Numbered from the stretch's first letter, positions 47,200 to 59,540 are shown. The stretch is 64,000 nucleotides of DNA from Molossus alvarezi (GCA_037176705.1 CM073898.1:42385488-42449487), one strand, 5' to 3'. Translations and numbers: made by a program. The notes: generated by a model from the letters alone, not told the origin.

Positions 47200-47960
47200 A
47201 CAACAGGGAAAAAGTCCTTTGCTAGGCGCATGCCCAGTGGAAGCCAAGATAGCACAGTAGAAACCAGACAACAAAGCAGAATTTTGGGACATGTGCTGTA
47301 GGAGCCAAATGGTACCATAAAGGGGCGGAGCCTAATCTGGGGAAAGAATCACATTGGATAAAGGTGAGGAACTCCGGAAGGTCCAGGAAGGTAACTGAAT
47401 ACGGGGAGGACCCAGCCCAAGCCTGCCAAGGGTTAGGAAAGAGATTGGTTAGTTTGAAAAGAAACTTGCTCTTTCCCAAACTGGAGGTAATGTGATCAAA
47501 GCTTAACAAAGGCCCTCTTGGTAACATGCATTGGTTCGTGTTTGCTCGTGCGTTGCGGCGCTCCCTCTCCATAGCAGCAGCCGCGCAGGCCTGGCACAAG
47601 GGGGCACTGGCTGGAGCGCAGCCAAGAACAGAGACTAAACTCCACTATGGAAGCTCCGGATGCCCCGCCCATGCTGGGCTAATGGGAAAGGAGACAGAGA
47701 AGTTCTGCGCCTCTGGGCCCTGGCTGTGCTGGGCTTGGTGAGGACAAGTGGGATCTGAGGCCCCAGAGGCTGGACTTCTTCCACAGTGGGACAGAGCTGA
47801 GCCATGTAGTGGTGGATGAGACACCAGAAACCTGAGAATAGTCTTCTATTTTTGCTCTAATAAATCTTACCACTACACTTCATCTTCCTATGCATGGTTT
47901 CCCAAAATGTTTTTCTTCTGACTCCGTGGAAGAACCCTTTTTCCACCAGCAAAACAGAGC
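47200..47960 (+). mobile_element. Candidate solo ERV LTR (class I-like)
   Basis: This GC-richer island has LTR-like features in order: an Sp1-type GGGGCGGAG (47322-47330), an inverted CCAAT box (ATTGG, 47444-47448), a CpG-rich part (about 47535-47590), and TTTTGCTCTAATAAATCTTA. In the last, the AATAAA signal at 47859-47864 is typical of an R region. No gag-pol sequence adjoins it. Termini and direct repeats could not be set, so boundaries are approximate. Alternatively it is an unrelated promoter or CpG island. Confidence 0.45.
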
Positions 47961-48144
47961 TACGAGTTTGGCATAGCAAATTCAAGTATTATCCCAGATC
48001 CATACTGGTGGGACTCCTGGGCATTACTGAGTATCCTGCAGGTAATCTAGATATTTTAAGTAGCAATACATCTAACGCTGGAACACAAATTTGTTTTTCA
48101 ATGTATTTCCTTTGATAACAATATAAAACATGTAGAACAAGTAT

Positions 48145-48245
48145 TATGATTATTTCCAAGATGAGTAAATTGAAACAGGAAGTGGTTATGTTATAAAGCC
48201 AGAACTTAATCCCTAGATTTCCTATCTCCCAAGCCCATCGTACTT
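48145..48245 (+). repeat. MIR SINE fragment
   Basis: GATGAGTAAATTGAAACAGG, TAAAGCCAGAACTTAATCCC and CTCCCAAGCCCATCG follow the 3' half of MIR. It is short and decayed. Confidence 0.5.
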
Positions 48246-48349
48246 TTCATATCTTACCTGAACCAGGAGCTTTGTAATAATAAAAGCTCTTCCGAATTGT
48301 GCATAGAGTAGGACACAAAAATGAAGAACTGAATTCCGTTGCAGATACT

Positions 48350-48660
48350 TTTTTCCCAGCTTTACTGAGATATAATTGACACATAACTTTGTGTAAGTTT
48401 AAGGTGTACACCATGTTAATTTGATGCACTTATATATTGCAAAATGATAACCACCATAGTGTTAACTAACATCTCCATCACATCATATAATTACCATCTC
48501 TTTTTTGTGGTGAGAACATTTAAGATTTACTCTCTTAGCAACTTTCATGTGTATGATACAGTAATATTAACTATAATTACCATGCTGTCCATTAGATCGT
48601 CAGGGCTTAGTCATCTTACAACTGGAAGTTTGCACCCTTTCAACTGTACATACTTGAAGA
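48350..48660 (-). repeat. Old L1 3' end, minus strand
   Basis: CAGCTTTACTGAGATATAATTG, GTTTAAGGTGTACACCATG, TGGTGAGAACATTTAAGATT and CTGTCCATTAGATCGTCAGG are the reverse complement of an L1MA/L1MB-type 3' UTR. Confidence 0.8.
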
Positions 48661-49313
48661 AGTGTGTGTTTGCATTTGTCTTGGAGTGATAGTGGAGCGT
48701 AAGGTTTGGGGACAATCCGGAGCTAGTTCAATATGCATTTATAGAGTAAAAATGGAAACAAGTCCAAGGAAAATACCTATTAGCGGATTTATAAGGAGTG
48801 GTAGTTTTCACCTTAGAAATAGTCACAGATGGGAGGCATGTGAGTCATCATAAAACCAAGGCTCCATCTTATCTATTAAGGATCTTTAAAGAAAATCTGA
48901 AGAATGTGAAATAAGGCATCACCAAACCTGTTGAAATGCAAATGAGTTGAAGTAAGCTGAGGTGTGGGGCCCATTCAGGTGGCAGGCCAGGAACAGAAAA
49001 CACAGTCAAGGGAGAGATTATCATTACCCAACATAAATTGTAGAGTTCTCATAAATTGCCATACAGATCCCATATATATTGTATAATATACAGGAGCTGA
49101 AACGCTGACAGAATGAAGTGATGAATAAGAGAACTCCAAGTAGAGGTGACTAAGTACAGTGTTTTTGCAGCTGCTGAAGATCATTACTATTGCTCACACT
49201 GAAGCTGAGGCAATCATATGTCTGGATTTTCTAAGACTGTCTTGCTTTCATGTGATTTTTTACAAAAGTTATTTGTTAAGTATAAAATCAATTGTGAAAC
49301 ATTCTGTAACATG
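48661..49313. other. Unique DNA
   Basis: No recognised repeat or gene. Confidence 0.45.
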
Positions 49314-49672
49314 TGTCTTAGTCTGCTCCGTCTGCTGTAACAAAATACCATGGACTAGGAGGCTTAAACAACAGAAATTTGTTTCCCACAGTCCTGAAGG
49401 CCGAGAATTCTGAGATTCGAGCGTGGTCAGTTCTGGTGAAGATGCTTTTCCTGTCTGGCGGAGAACATCTTCCTGCGGCGTCTTCACAAGGCAGAGAAAG
49501 AGAAGAAGCAAGCTCTCTCAGGTATCCTTTGAGAAGGGCACTAATCCTATCATGAAGTCTCCATCCTCATGACCTAAATATCTCCCAAAGGCCCCATCTC
49601 CAAATATCACCACTTTAGGGATTAGGGTTTCAACATATGAAGTGGGCCGGGCACACTATTCAGTCCATAGCA
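49314..49672 (-). mobile_element. ERVL-MaLR LTR, solo, TG...CA termini
   Basis: On the plus strand TGTCTTAGTCTGCTCCGTC, CTAGGAGGCTTAAACAACAG, GGCACTAATCCTATCATGAA, CATGACCTAAATATCTCCCA and CAGTCCATAGCA are a reversed MST/MLT1-type LTR. Confidence 0.85.
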
Positions 49673-51293
49673 CCAGATAAGTCTTTTCAAATAACAATAT
49701 AAATTAGAAAGAAAGAAAAATCCTTCAATGGAACACATGTCCTAATTTTAGCTCAGATAATACTTTAATCTGAATAAAAAAAAAAAAATGAGTGGATCTT
49801 TTTTAAAATGTCCAAGATCTAGAATTAAGAAGTCCAGACAGAAGAAATCAGGATGCTCCTACCTCCAGCAAGACCCAGTAGAAAGGAAGAATAATGGGCA
49901 TGGGAATAAAACTACTTTGAGTGTGTGAAGTCCGAGCTGAGCACAGTGTGTCATTACATTGGGGAACATAGGTCTGACACCCAGTATGTCAGAAGCCTCC
50001 ACCCGGCACTGAGCTGCTTGTGCCAGGAATATAGGGGCTCTGTGTCCTAGCCCAGCCTCCTTGATACCTGTCTCTGAGTTCTGTGGAGAGCTCCAAGGGT
50101 ATAAATGATCACTGGAGAAGATCTTTTGCTTAATACTCTCTAATTCTGGGCACAGAGAACACCACTTGACTCCCTTCTGACAGTGGATAAAACCAATGGA
50201 GAGGAAGGTCAAGTTTGCCACTTCCCCACAGATGTGCTGCACAGCCTGGGGCTCTCTGGGTGCCAGCGTCTCACCCCCTTGTAGGGAACAAGGGAGCTGA
50301 AAGGCACAGTGTTGTCCAGTCAAAGCACAGGTTGCAGTGACAGGGAAAGGCAGTGACAACTTCTAGTAGAAATGGACTTCTTGATGGAAACTCCCACCAG
50401 TACTGGTGGTCTGAGGGGCTGTGCTTCTTGGGAGGCAGAGAGGCTTGTAGTAACTAGAACCAGAGAAACAGTGATGCTAGACAGAGGCTAATGACAAAAA
50501 GGGAAATGCATAACATCACTTGCAGGCTCAGTAAAAGTTGGTGATCTGACTGATTCATTGATATACTATTTCACATTATATCAGTGCTAAATGTTGATAA
50601 GATAATGGCTTTCATATCAGTTTATCTAACAAGAACTTTGAAAAATAGATCCTATGGCTAGAGATCTGCTTCTGGCATATTGATCAGGACTGTAAGAAAT
50701 CAACAAAATAGCCAAATGTCCACTGGAAGGAAAGCAGATACGTGAACAATCAAGCATTTAAATGTGAGCAACATTAAAGAAAAATGCTCAGTTTAGGGCA
50801 ACCTCTAAATTTCCCAATTAGTGGTTAGAGGCCTGTTCTTGAAGAGTCTTTATCCATCACTCTGAGTTGTGTGTTTACAAGAACTCCAGTCACTGCTTGT
50901 CATTTCTTCGCAGGCTCTTCCTGCTAGAAGGCCATGTTTTCACTCAAGGATGCTTAGGGATTATGCATGCCCGATGCTGGGCCACCCTATTTAACATACG
51001 CTCCCCCATAGTTAACCTGCTCCATCTAGTTCCAAATAAGATCACAGACTCTAACCCCAACAGGTTTTACACCTGCTCTCTGTGTCTTCCTGAGTTTATA
51101 ATCTCTTTGATGCCTTGAGGTTTCTAAAGGAATATTGTCTTAGCTCCCCATTCCCATTACTAGGTATAGGAGTTGGATTAGCAGCTATCTAAAAAGGTTG
51201 GGAAGGAGGACCACTAAATTGTCTCTATTCCAGGTATTTTGTCATGACCCAGGGTTTGCGTGGCCAGTGCAGTTAGTAAGTTGCTACTGTACC
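49673..51293. other. Unique DNA, no gene asserted
   Basis: An A12 run lies at about 49777-49788. A 166-codon minus-strand frame (49859-50359) has no domain, signal or splice support and is treated as chance. Confidence 0.45.
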
Positions 51294-51588
51294 ATAAAGA
51301 AGTGAAAAATTCAGCCCTGGCCAGTTTGGCTCAGTGGTTAGGGCATCGGCCCGTGGAACAATGCATTGTGGGTATCATTCTGGTCAAGGGCACATACCTC
51401 GATTGTGGTTTGCCCCTGGTCCTGGTCAGGTCGTGCAGGAGGCAACCAGCCGATGTGTCTCTCTCACGTCAAGATTTCTCTTTCTCTTTCTCTCTCTCCC
51501 TCCCTCCCTCCCACTCTATCCGATAATAAATGGAAAAATGTCCTTGAGTGAGGATTTAAAAAATCAAAACAATAAAGAAGTGAAAAAT
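51294..51588 (+). mobile_element. VES SINE (GAGGATTAAA form) with perfect 17-bp TSD
   Basis: The body is 51311-51571: CAGCCCTGGCCAGTTTGGCTC, TCAAGGGCACATACCTCG, GTGCAGGAGGCAACCAGC, a TC tract, GTGAGGATTTAAAAAATC and a tail. TSD ATAAAGAAGTGAAAAAT is exact at 51294-51310 and 51572-51588. Confidence 0.96.
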
Positions 51589-51805
51589 ACATACTGTAGC
51601 CCTAGGAACTGCTATGCCAGCAATGCACAGTTTCTCTGGGCTAGACATAGGGCCAGCATCAATGAGAGAATCTTAGAGGATTGGTTTCAGAAGGAGAGTT
51701 TTGCTCACACCTTATTGAGTTTCCATTCTTGCTCTGTAAGTAAAATACCAAGTTTGCTCCCAGTGCTCATATTCTTGGCCTCCCACATGGAAATAGAATC
51801 ACAAA

Positions 51806-51853
51806 GATGTGTGTGTGTGTGCATGCGTGCGTGTGTGTGTGTGTGTGTGTGCA
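51806..51853. repeat. (GT)n microsatellite
   Basis: GT repeat with GCATGCGTGCGT interruption. Confidence 0.95.
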
Positions 51854-53500
51854 TATAGACATATGCTTGTATTCCAAACTCCAGAAAAAAAAAGTTCCCC
51901 AGATTTTTCAATCCCTATAAGAATTGTAGTTTACTATTTCTGGATTTGGATCATTGAGTTCCCTGGATTATTAAACATAGCAAAAAGCCATCTGCAATGA
52001 ATCGGGCTTGCTCCTCTAATTGAGTCATGCTGCGAAGCCCTTTACTGTTTCCCTCACTTCATTGCTGAATATTTTTTTCAGGAATGATAGAAAATACATT
52101 TTTACTACTAATGCCACCTGCAGGTTAAAGAGAAACTGTTGCAAGATTCTTGGAATCCTCACAGCACACTGTAATAAGTCCCTCCGAAATATTCCCCAAA
52201 CCTTGCCAATCAGCAGGAATGTCGTTTCATTTCATTGACAGTGTTCTTCATCAGAACTATGCCTTTTCGATCACCACTGCAACCAGCCTCCCCTCCTCAC
52301 CCACACTCCGCCCAGCTGATGCTTAGGAACATGTAAGGAGTCGTTTTCTAGGAAATAATTGCTTTGGGCTACTTCATGCAGCAGCATCCCAGTGCCGTTG
52401 TAAAGTGTCTCATGTCACAGGGTAAGGTGGAATGAGAATTATCCTCTATCAATTAGTTTCCATGTGAATTATTTCCTGGGTCAGTCCATCATCCCATGCA
52501 AGTGCTGTTACTTGCGTTGACTGTGCTAAATGAATTAGCACATGGCGTGCCTTCTACATGTCTTATTTTCTCAGCTAGGTGAGGTTTCCTAAGGAGAGAT
52601 ACTGTTTTCTACTCTAATTAGTTCCTTCTTATTACGACTGACATTACTGTTACTACATTATGATTATTAGTCATAGTAGATAAACTTTGCTATCAGTTCA
52701 TTATAAATTATGCTTCAGCTTCTAGCCCCAGTGATGTTAGAGTCCCAATTATCTGAAGAGCACACATCTAAGAGGAAGTGAAGAACATATCCATCCATAT
52801 TTTCACAGAGACTCCAGGCTAGTGGTTGTTGCCAAATAGGACAGCCATCCCCCATTCTGTCACCACCAGATGGAGGCAACTTTCAGCGTGTGCACCACAT
52901 CTGACGTGATGTCACGTAGAATGCGATTACGTAATGTGGTGACAAGGACATTAAGAATAATGTGGGGACATCCTTCTTGACCAGACAGATAGCTGGTGAC
53001 AATTTCAACACCTACTCCACTTCTTAATGAAATTGTTGTACTTAGGCACAAAGGTGAAGAAATGGAGCCAATTACCTGAGTGCATCTGCCAGGCTACTCT
53101 AAGTGGACACTCAGCTCCCTCGTGTGGGGCCATTTCTATCCCTACAAATAATAATAAGAGGCCCAGAATAGATGACAGAAAAGAAATATGGACAGCTGCT
53201 TGGTTTTTTCTGTTTCCTTTTCCTTGGCTGAATTTACAGAAGCCTTTACCCCGGACCTCAGGCAGTTAAGAAACTAAAAAAAAAGTTTCCAAAAACTTGG
53301 ACCATTGTCCCTGACTGCAAAAAGTTAAGAGTTTACTCTCAAAGTTTAAGCAAAATGCTACAGAAGCCTCATTCAGCCCCTGGGTGCCACCAGGCAACAA
53401 CATATAAAGTGTTCCCTGTACTGAGAGTAGAAGCAAGGTGGAGACAGACCAGAGAGTGCACTGCTCATTGGGAGTTTCACCTTGCTCCTTCCAAAGAAAC
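51854..53500. other. Unique DNA at the start of the repeat-poor region
   Basis: No diagnostic repeat was seen over 1.6 kb. No convincing exon. Confidence 0.45.
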
Positions 53501-53723
53501 TAGCATCTCTCTAGATCTCTGCACTATTGACATTTGGACGGAACAAGTCTTTGTTGTGGGGCTGCCCTGTACACTGCAGGGTATTCAGCAGCATCCCTGG
53601 CCTGTACCCACTAGATGCCAGTAGCACCCCCCAGTTGGGACAACTGAAAATACATGTCTCCAGACAGTGCCCAATATCCTCCAGGGGCGGGGTCCAAATC
53701 ACCCCCCAGCTGAGAAATTCTAC
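53501..53723 (-). mobile_element. MER20 (hAT-Charlie non-autonomous DNA transposon)
   Basis: CTGCACTATTGACATTTGGA, TTTGTTGTGGGGCTGCCCTG, AGCAGCATCCCTGGCCTGTA, CCACTAGATGCCAGTAGCAC and AGACAGTGCCCAATATCCTC are the reverse complement of MER20 in order. The terminal inverted repeats are decayed (ends like AGCTGAGAAATTCTAC). Placental-wide element; some copies elsewhere are known enhancers. Confidence 0.85.
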
Positions 53724-53737
53724 TTCACACTGTGAGC

Positions 53738-53815
53738 TCTAGGAGTACAGGGAGCATGTCATTCATCTTTATAACCCAGCTGCGCACAGGGAAAATACTG
53801 GACACAGAGGGATGA
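53738..53815 (+). repeat. L2 3' end fragment
   Basis: CTGTGAGCTCTAGGAGTACAG, GGAGCATGTCATTCATCT and AACCCAGCTGCGCACAGGG match the L2 3' part (TGTAAGCTCCATGAGGGCAG, then CCCAGCGCCTAGCACAG). Confidence 0.6.
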
Positions 53816-55372
53816 AGTTGGACTGCAATTATATAAGCGTGAAAAAGTGACCACAGCTAAGGTTGGGAGTGACTTCTTTTACTCTTCATGCGAAAAGAGC
53901 AAATGATGTCATTCTATTCAACCATTCCGCCACTTGTATAGAAAGACCAATGTAAATGATCTCTCCTGTTTATTTAAATTAAAACACCACTGTCACTGTC
54001 CATGAAAAGTCAGCTCAATAAAGACAGAGCAGGGGGTGCTTGGACAGAAGAAAGGGAAAAAAGCACACAGACAATTTAATTGTGGAGAAGTTAGAAAAAA
54101 TCTTTGCCAAGTAATGAAATTATTAATTGCAATTCATGTCAGTTTTTGCGACAGCCATGTGCATAGATGGACAGGCTGTTCAGCAGTATTTCTGGAAGGG
54201 ACTGTACATTTTAAAAACGAGGCATTGCTGGAGGATGGTGTGATGAAGATTTGCAGAAGGGGACACCCCTGTAACTTCACAGGGTGCTAACAGGGAAGCT
54301 ACCCTACCTTTAGCCCAGATATAGCTTACAGATCAAAAGGGCATCCCATTCAGCCATGACATTGTCCTCTGAAAGATCAAACTCTCCTTCTGTGCCAGAT
54401 GTGATATCTTCTGTTTGAGGCAGTTTACATGTTTCTCTATTTAAAAATATATGCAGCTACTTCCTTCTCCCTACAAATGTGCTTATCGGTTTTGAATTAC
54501 AGAGATCTATTTTGAGATGAACACATTGAACAAAACCTTCATCCGTGTGTGCATGTGTCTGTGTGTGTGTGCTTTTATTTCCCAACATGGCGGTAGGAGC
54601 TTATGCCCGCTATCTGCATAAGTCTTTTGTGTATTGCTAATGGAGTGCTGGAATTGTAGCAGCCCTGAGCAGGGAATACATGTGAGCAACAATATGCTGA
54701 GAGACCCCTCGGTGGAATCTAATCTGTTCCAGCTCATGCACTCCTCAGAAACTATTTAACTTTCATTAAACTGTGTTTGATATCAGCTAAATAGGATGCA
54801 TACGGCTCCAATATAGCTCATATGGTCGCATTCATTCGATCACAGCAGTGCTTTTTTCTTATATTTCCCTCCACTTGTGTCTGTACCCAGTATAGCTGGG
54901 TAAATAGGAGACCTTTGAAGATGTAGTTAGTACTCAGATTTCTTTATTCTTTTGTGCCGGTTTCTTAGTGTTGAAACAGTGATTCATGTATGTCGCAGAC
55001 AGCCTCCATTAATTTCATGTAATGTAGCTTTTATCTCGTAGCTGGGACAACTATCTCCAGCATTCTGTCACTCCAGCATCCCTGGCTCTGTCCTGAGTCC
55101 CCTTTGCATTTCCCAGTCTCCCTCCAGGTCCCCAGCACTCTCCATCGCTCCTCTTCTCCATGAAAACACTGTGCATTTCTAGTCACTGTTTTGTTCTATT
55201 TGTTGTAGCTTAAGAACAAGTGAATAAACAGGTAAAGATAAGTAGAGAAAAAAAAAATAAGGGGTAAGATTTTCAGTCCGGGTAAGTCTTTATGTCTGAC
55301 GGGGGTGAAAAAGCTACTAGGATGACAATATACATCCAGGCAGGAGAACAGTTTTGTGCTCCCAACCCCCCT

Positions 55373-55396
55373 ACACACACACACACACACACACAC
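55373..55396. repeat. (CA)n microsatellite
   Basis: About twelve CA units. Confidence 0.95.
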
Positions 55397-55529
55397 TCAA
55401 TCCATTCAAAGGACACTAATTTGTTTATGAATACAGCACAGTAGGGGTATGCATTTTTCCAGTTTCTGGGGAGGAAAGGACCAGTAGATTTACAAACTGG
55501 AGATGTTGAAAAGTTTTAATGATTACATA

Positions 55530-55530
<1 letters not shown>

Positions 55531-55566
<36 letters not shown>
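55531..55566. repeat. (CA)n microsatellite
   Basis: About eighteen CA units. Confidence 0.95.
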
Positions 55567-55568
<2 letters not shown>

Positions 55569-56359
55569 GAGAGTGGGGGTAGGAGAAACTGGGCATGTTA
55601 CCAATATGTTTTCAGCCAAATAAACATCGTTATTTACTTGCAAAACATTTTTTTCTCCTTAATAATGAAGAAGTGTTAAGCATTTCACCTTTACAAATAT
55701 TAAGGGGACATGGATATCTCTCTGTTATCCTCACTGATATTTTTTCAATTATGTTTTATTAGGTCCCAAGGAATAATCACAATTTTTTTAGATCACTTAA
55801 GAGAAACTACATGGGGTCTTTGGTACCAGGAACCCAATTATTTAGGATATTATTTTGTGAACCTTTTTCATTTTATTAGTATACCAGAGGGTTTTCACAT
55901 TCTCAAGGAGAATCCAGCTATTATTGCTTTTTTGGAAGAAATGTCTCACTGGGACAATTAATTCTATACATTAACACCAGTCACAGTTGTGCTGTATATT
56001 ATTAAAATTATAAAGGCAAAACCCACATTTTATCATTCAGTTCAGAAAGGGGTAATTTACATGTGTGTGCATATGAGAGAGCACGCCGCTCTGTGTGGAG
56101 CCCGCACTGTGTAAGAACTTTGCAAAGCCCTGAGCTGATTTGGAGATGTTCTCTCCACAAAAGCTGATGGTTCACAGAAAGCCAAATGGGGCTGAGAAAG
56201 GTGAACGCACAGGCAGCCTTGGGGCTCGCCTCTGTCGGTCTCTGCCTCACTCGAGAGATGGTCCCCATTTAACTTTGTTGATGAGCACATGTAATTAAGA
56301 TGCTGTGCCTTAATGTTTGATGCTGGGACTTGAAAGGGTGATTTAAAAAATTTATTTAG

Positions 56360-56535
56360 ATGAGCATATTGACATTTTTAGTATATATTATTAATCTTAT
56401 TAATAGTATTAACAAAGGCTAATTGAAAATGCATCATCTATAATTATATTAGTCTTCATTTTAGTACATTTTTGTCAGAATAAACTAGAAAGGAGTAATT
56501 AATGTGCCACTGGTATTTACCCCTGTTTGTATGAA
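56360..56535. promoter_or_regulatory. Candidate conserved non-coding element
   Basis: AT-rich, repeat-free text with homeodomain-like words (TTATTAATCTTATTAATAGT, GGCTAATTG, GAGTAATTAATGTGCC) and no reading frame. The regulatory role is inferred only from composition. Confidence 0.3.
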
Positions 56536-57094
56536 AGCTGGTGTTACACAATGTTAGAGATGAATATAGCCTGATTTCACTGAATGCCACGGAACACAGC
56601 ATTCAGAAGCAGTAAAATAAGCAGCTGTGTTTTCCTGCACTGGGAACCTAAAAATAAAATCCACTTCAGGACTGCAGGATAGGTGTGCAGGAGACGGAGA
56701 CAGGAAGCCCGGGGTCCAGGATGCCAGGGTCCACTACACTCCAGGATGCCCCCTTTTCCCCGCAGTGGTGGGCTCGGGGATCCAGGACTGCTCGGAATCC
56801 AGAGCCCCTGTATCTCATTCGTTTAAGAAATAAATAGAGAAAGGCATGCCTCAATGCATTTGATCCTGGGGGTCACTGATGCCGGTTCCACTGGGGCAGG
56901 ACAAGGAAAGTGGTTTTACATTCATCAGGGACACATCTAGGAACAAAGTGGAACCTTCCAAACACACGGGTTCGGTCTCCACTGTGAACAGAGAAAGCTA
57001 CAACAATGGTCGAAAGAATATTGTCCTCAAGAAATCAAATTCCCAAAGACAGACCTGACACTTCTCAGCCCCACACCCTGACCCTGTCCACCCT

Positions 57095-57138
<44 letters not shown>
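57095..57138. repeat. (CA)n microsatellite
   Basis: About 21 CA units. A short (CAAAA)n run follows at about 57185-57205. Confidence 0.95.
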
Positions 57139-57140
<2 letters not shown>

Positions 57141-57276
57141 CAATTTCAAAACTAAAGAAAATAATCTCCTCTGACTCCCATGCACAAAACAAAACAAAAC
57201 AAAAACACCTAAAAGCAAGCAAGCAGGGCGACTTAAGTTAATGTGCGATTCACCACTTTAAAGTTTGCTGTGCCCC

Positions 57277-57425
57277 CCAGCCCCGCCCGCTCTGACCCGG
57301 TCTCTGGGGCGGCCTCCGGGGCAGAGGCAGGGAGCGCGCAGCACAGGCCTGTGCTGTGGAGGCAGGCACCGGTCTGCGAGAGGCACACCCTCTAATCAGG
57401 TAGAGCCGCCACAGCAGCGGCTGGG
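57277..57425. promoter_or_regulatory. Small CpG-rich patch
   Basis: About a dozen CpGs lie within 150 bp (CCCCGCCCGCTC, GACCCGG, GGGCGGCCTCCGGGG, GAGCGCGCAGC, CACCGGTCTGCGAG), in a region otherwise nearly CpG-free. An Sp1-like CCCCGCCC is at the left edge. It is shorter than a typical CpG-island promoter. Role unknown. Confidence 0.4.
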
Positions 57426-59107
57426 ATTCCAAAGCTGGGCCCTGGGCTTTCTCCTGAGCTCTCATGAAAAGCGTGGCATATTGGTTGCTCTGGCTGCCAA
57501 GTGCTATGTCCGTGCCCTCTCCACAGTGGCCAACCGCAAACATGCTAGCTAGACGCTCTCGAGGGGCCCATGTGTGCTGTTCCTACACGGCTAACATATG
57601 TATCAACACCTGAAAGCCACAGCCTGCCACGTCGCCAGGACCCCGCTTGCCTACCTTTGCTCCTTGGTCACCAAGGGTTAATTTTCTAATGGCTGCCTGG
57701 CTGCTGAAGCTGGCCAAGTTTTTCATCGCCTGCAGAGCACCACAAGCTGTGATTTGGAGCCAGAAAACACCATTAATTTTCTAAATAGGAAGGATCACAT
57801 ATGTAAACTGTCTGGTTCTGTAACGAGTCGGGCAGGTAGAAGATGAAGGAGGAGGAAGTGAATTTTTCCAGACACAGAGGCCAAATGGCCCAGCCCAATG
57901 GGCAGCACACTGTGCAGGACTTTGGGGGTCAAGGTGGGGGAGGGTAAGGGAGGACTAGGAATTTCCCTCCCATCTTTAAATCAGTTTCACCACCAACCTT
58001 CAATATTGCTACGAAAGGTCAGGTTGGTGATTTATTGAGCAGTGTTGGGAGTTTTCACATTAAACTTCACAAGAAACTTATTTGTAAATGGAAGGAAGGA
58101 TTAAGCAGAGTGCACCATCACAGAGCCATGCAGGGGCTCCTGAGTACAAACCAGTGTGGTTAACCCATCCTGCGTCTTCAGGGGATAGAGAATCAAAACC
58201 TCTCCTGATGAAAATTACTTAGGCAGCAACTTAGCTGCAAGTTCTAGACACCTGAGCAATGCATTTCTGCAGATTTTGCAAACTTACCAAAAAAAAAAAA
58301 AGATGCAAAATTCTTCATTTAGGATTTAGCATGTCTGTGTGTGTGTGTGTGTCAGAGAAACAGAGGGGGAGAGAGAGATAGTGAGATTTAGAGAGAGAGG
58401 ATTGGCAACATAAAAAAAAAATAGTGGGGAAAAAAAGCCTTCCTGAGTTTTAAAAATCATTTTATCTGCCACATGTACATCTCTTTCTAGAGTAACTATC
58501 ACTGTTGTCTGAGCCTCCAGGGCAGGGCCATACCTGAGAGCACGTGATCGGTCAGCAGTATGTGGAAAGGTCCCTCTGCTGTGTGCTCTCCAGACCCCCG
58601 CACTGAGTGGCCTGTCTCACAGCCTGTCCTCCTCCTGGGACCCTCTGGTTAGAGAAGAACCTCTCTCCAACTTGTCAACATTCTGACTCCATTCCACCAC
58701 CCCTTGAAAAAATCTCTAGCTAATTTTGATTTCCTCATTTTCTATCTTTTATTGTTCTTGAGGCAAAAATGAAAATTGGGGGAAGATAAATGAATGTTGG
58801 GTTACTTTTCTTAGGGAACACCCTGATTGCCGAATCATTGCTATCTGAGGCGCTGGGACCAGAATCAATGACTGGGCCATCAGCATGTTCCCTGAGAAAA
58901 GTATCAGGAGGCAGACAACGGAACAGGTAGGCATCCGGAAGCCAAGGTGCATGTGAAGGCAGAGAACGGCGGCCCAAAGACAGGCTGTGAGTGAAAGGGG
59001 ACAGGGGCTGCGGGGTCTCAGGTATATTTGTCTGAAAGGCTGGTAAAGTATTTCAAAGGTTTTAGAGAAAAATAACCCTAAGGAAGACATATTCAATCCC
59101 AGGGCAT
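57426..59107. other. Unique DNA, no gene recognised
   Basis: Short (TG)n lies at about 58335-58351 and a GA-rich patch at 58365-58400. No known interspersed repeat was identified. Confidence 0.45.
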
Positions 59108-59540
59108 CCTGGTCCCCCAGGACAGCTACAACAAAGGGCCACGAACTGGGTGGCTGAAACGACAGAAATGCATTGTTTCACAGCTCCGGAGGCCGAGTCT
59201 GAGGTCAGGTGTGGGCAGGGGTGGGTCTCTCTGAGAGCCGTGCCAGAGAATCTGCTCCGGCCTCTCTCCTTGGCTTATAGTGCTGCCTTCCTCCTGTCTC
59301 TTCACATGGTCTGTCCTCTCTGCATATCTGTCTTTGTGCCCAAATCTCTTATTTTTATTTTTATAAGGGTACTTGGTCACACTGGATTAGAACCCTCCCC
59401 CCCACACACACCAATGACATCTTAACTAATCACATCTGCAGTTACCCTATTTTCAAGTAAGGTCACATTCTGAGGGTCTGGGGTTTAGGACTTAAATATG
59501 TGAAATTGGGGGGGGGGGGGCGCTTCACACATAGTCCAAG
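59108..59540 (-). mobile_element. ERVL-MaLR LTR with a G13 run, solo
   Basis: GGACAGCTACAACAAAGGGC, ACTGGGTGGCTGAAACGACA, CACAGCTCCGGAGGCCGAG, CTCTCCTTGGCTTATAG, TCTTCACATGGTCTGTCC and GTCACATTCTGAGGGTCTGG are a reversed MaLR LTR in order. A G13 tract (59508-59520) has expanded near its end, where the consensus has a short G run. Confidence 0.82.

Larger units (their letters stand above)
53816..56359. other. Unique DNA with CA/GT microsatellites
   Basis: Impure (GT)n lies at about 54545-54571, and CA runs at about 55373-55396 and 55531-55566. No known interspersed repeat and no gene were recognised. Confidence 0.45.

Noticed and set aside
49859..50359. 166-codon minus-strand open frame
   Set aside because: Cysteine-rich but matches no family I know, with no promoter or splice structure. 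Likely chance in locally GC-richer DNA.
98..51571. Full-length VES heads as functional tRNA genes
   Set aside because: They carry A/B-box-like motifs but continue into SINE bodies and lack a proper acceptor 3' end.
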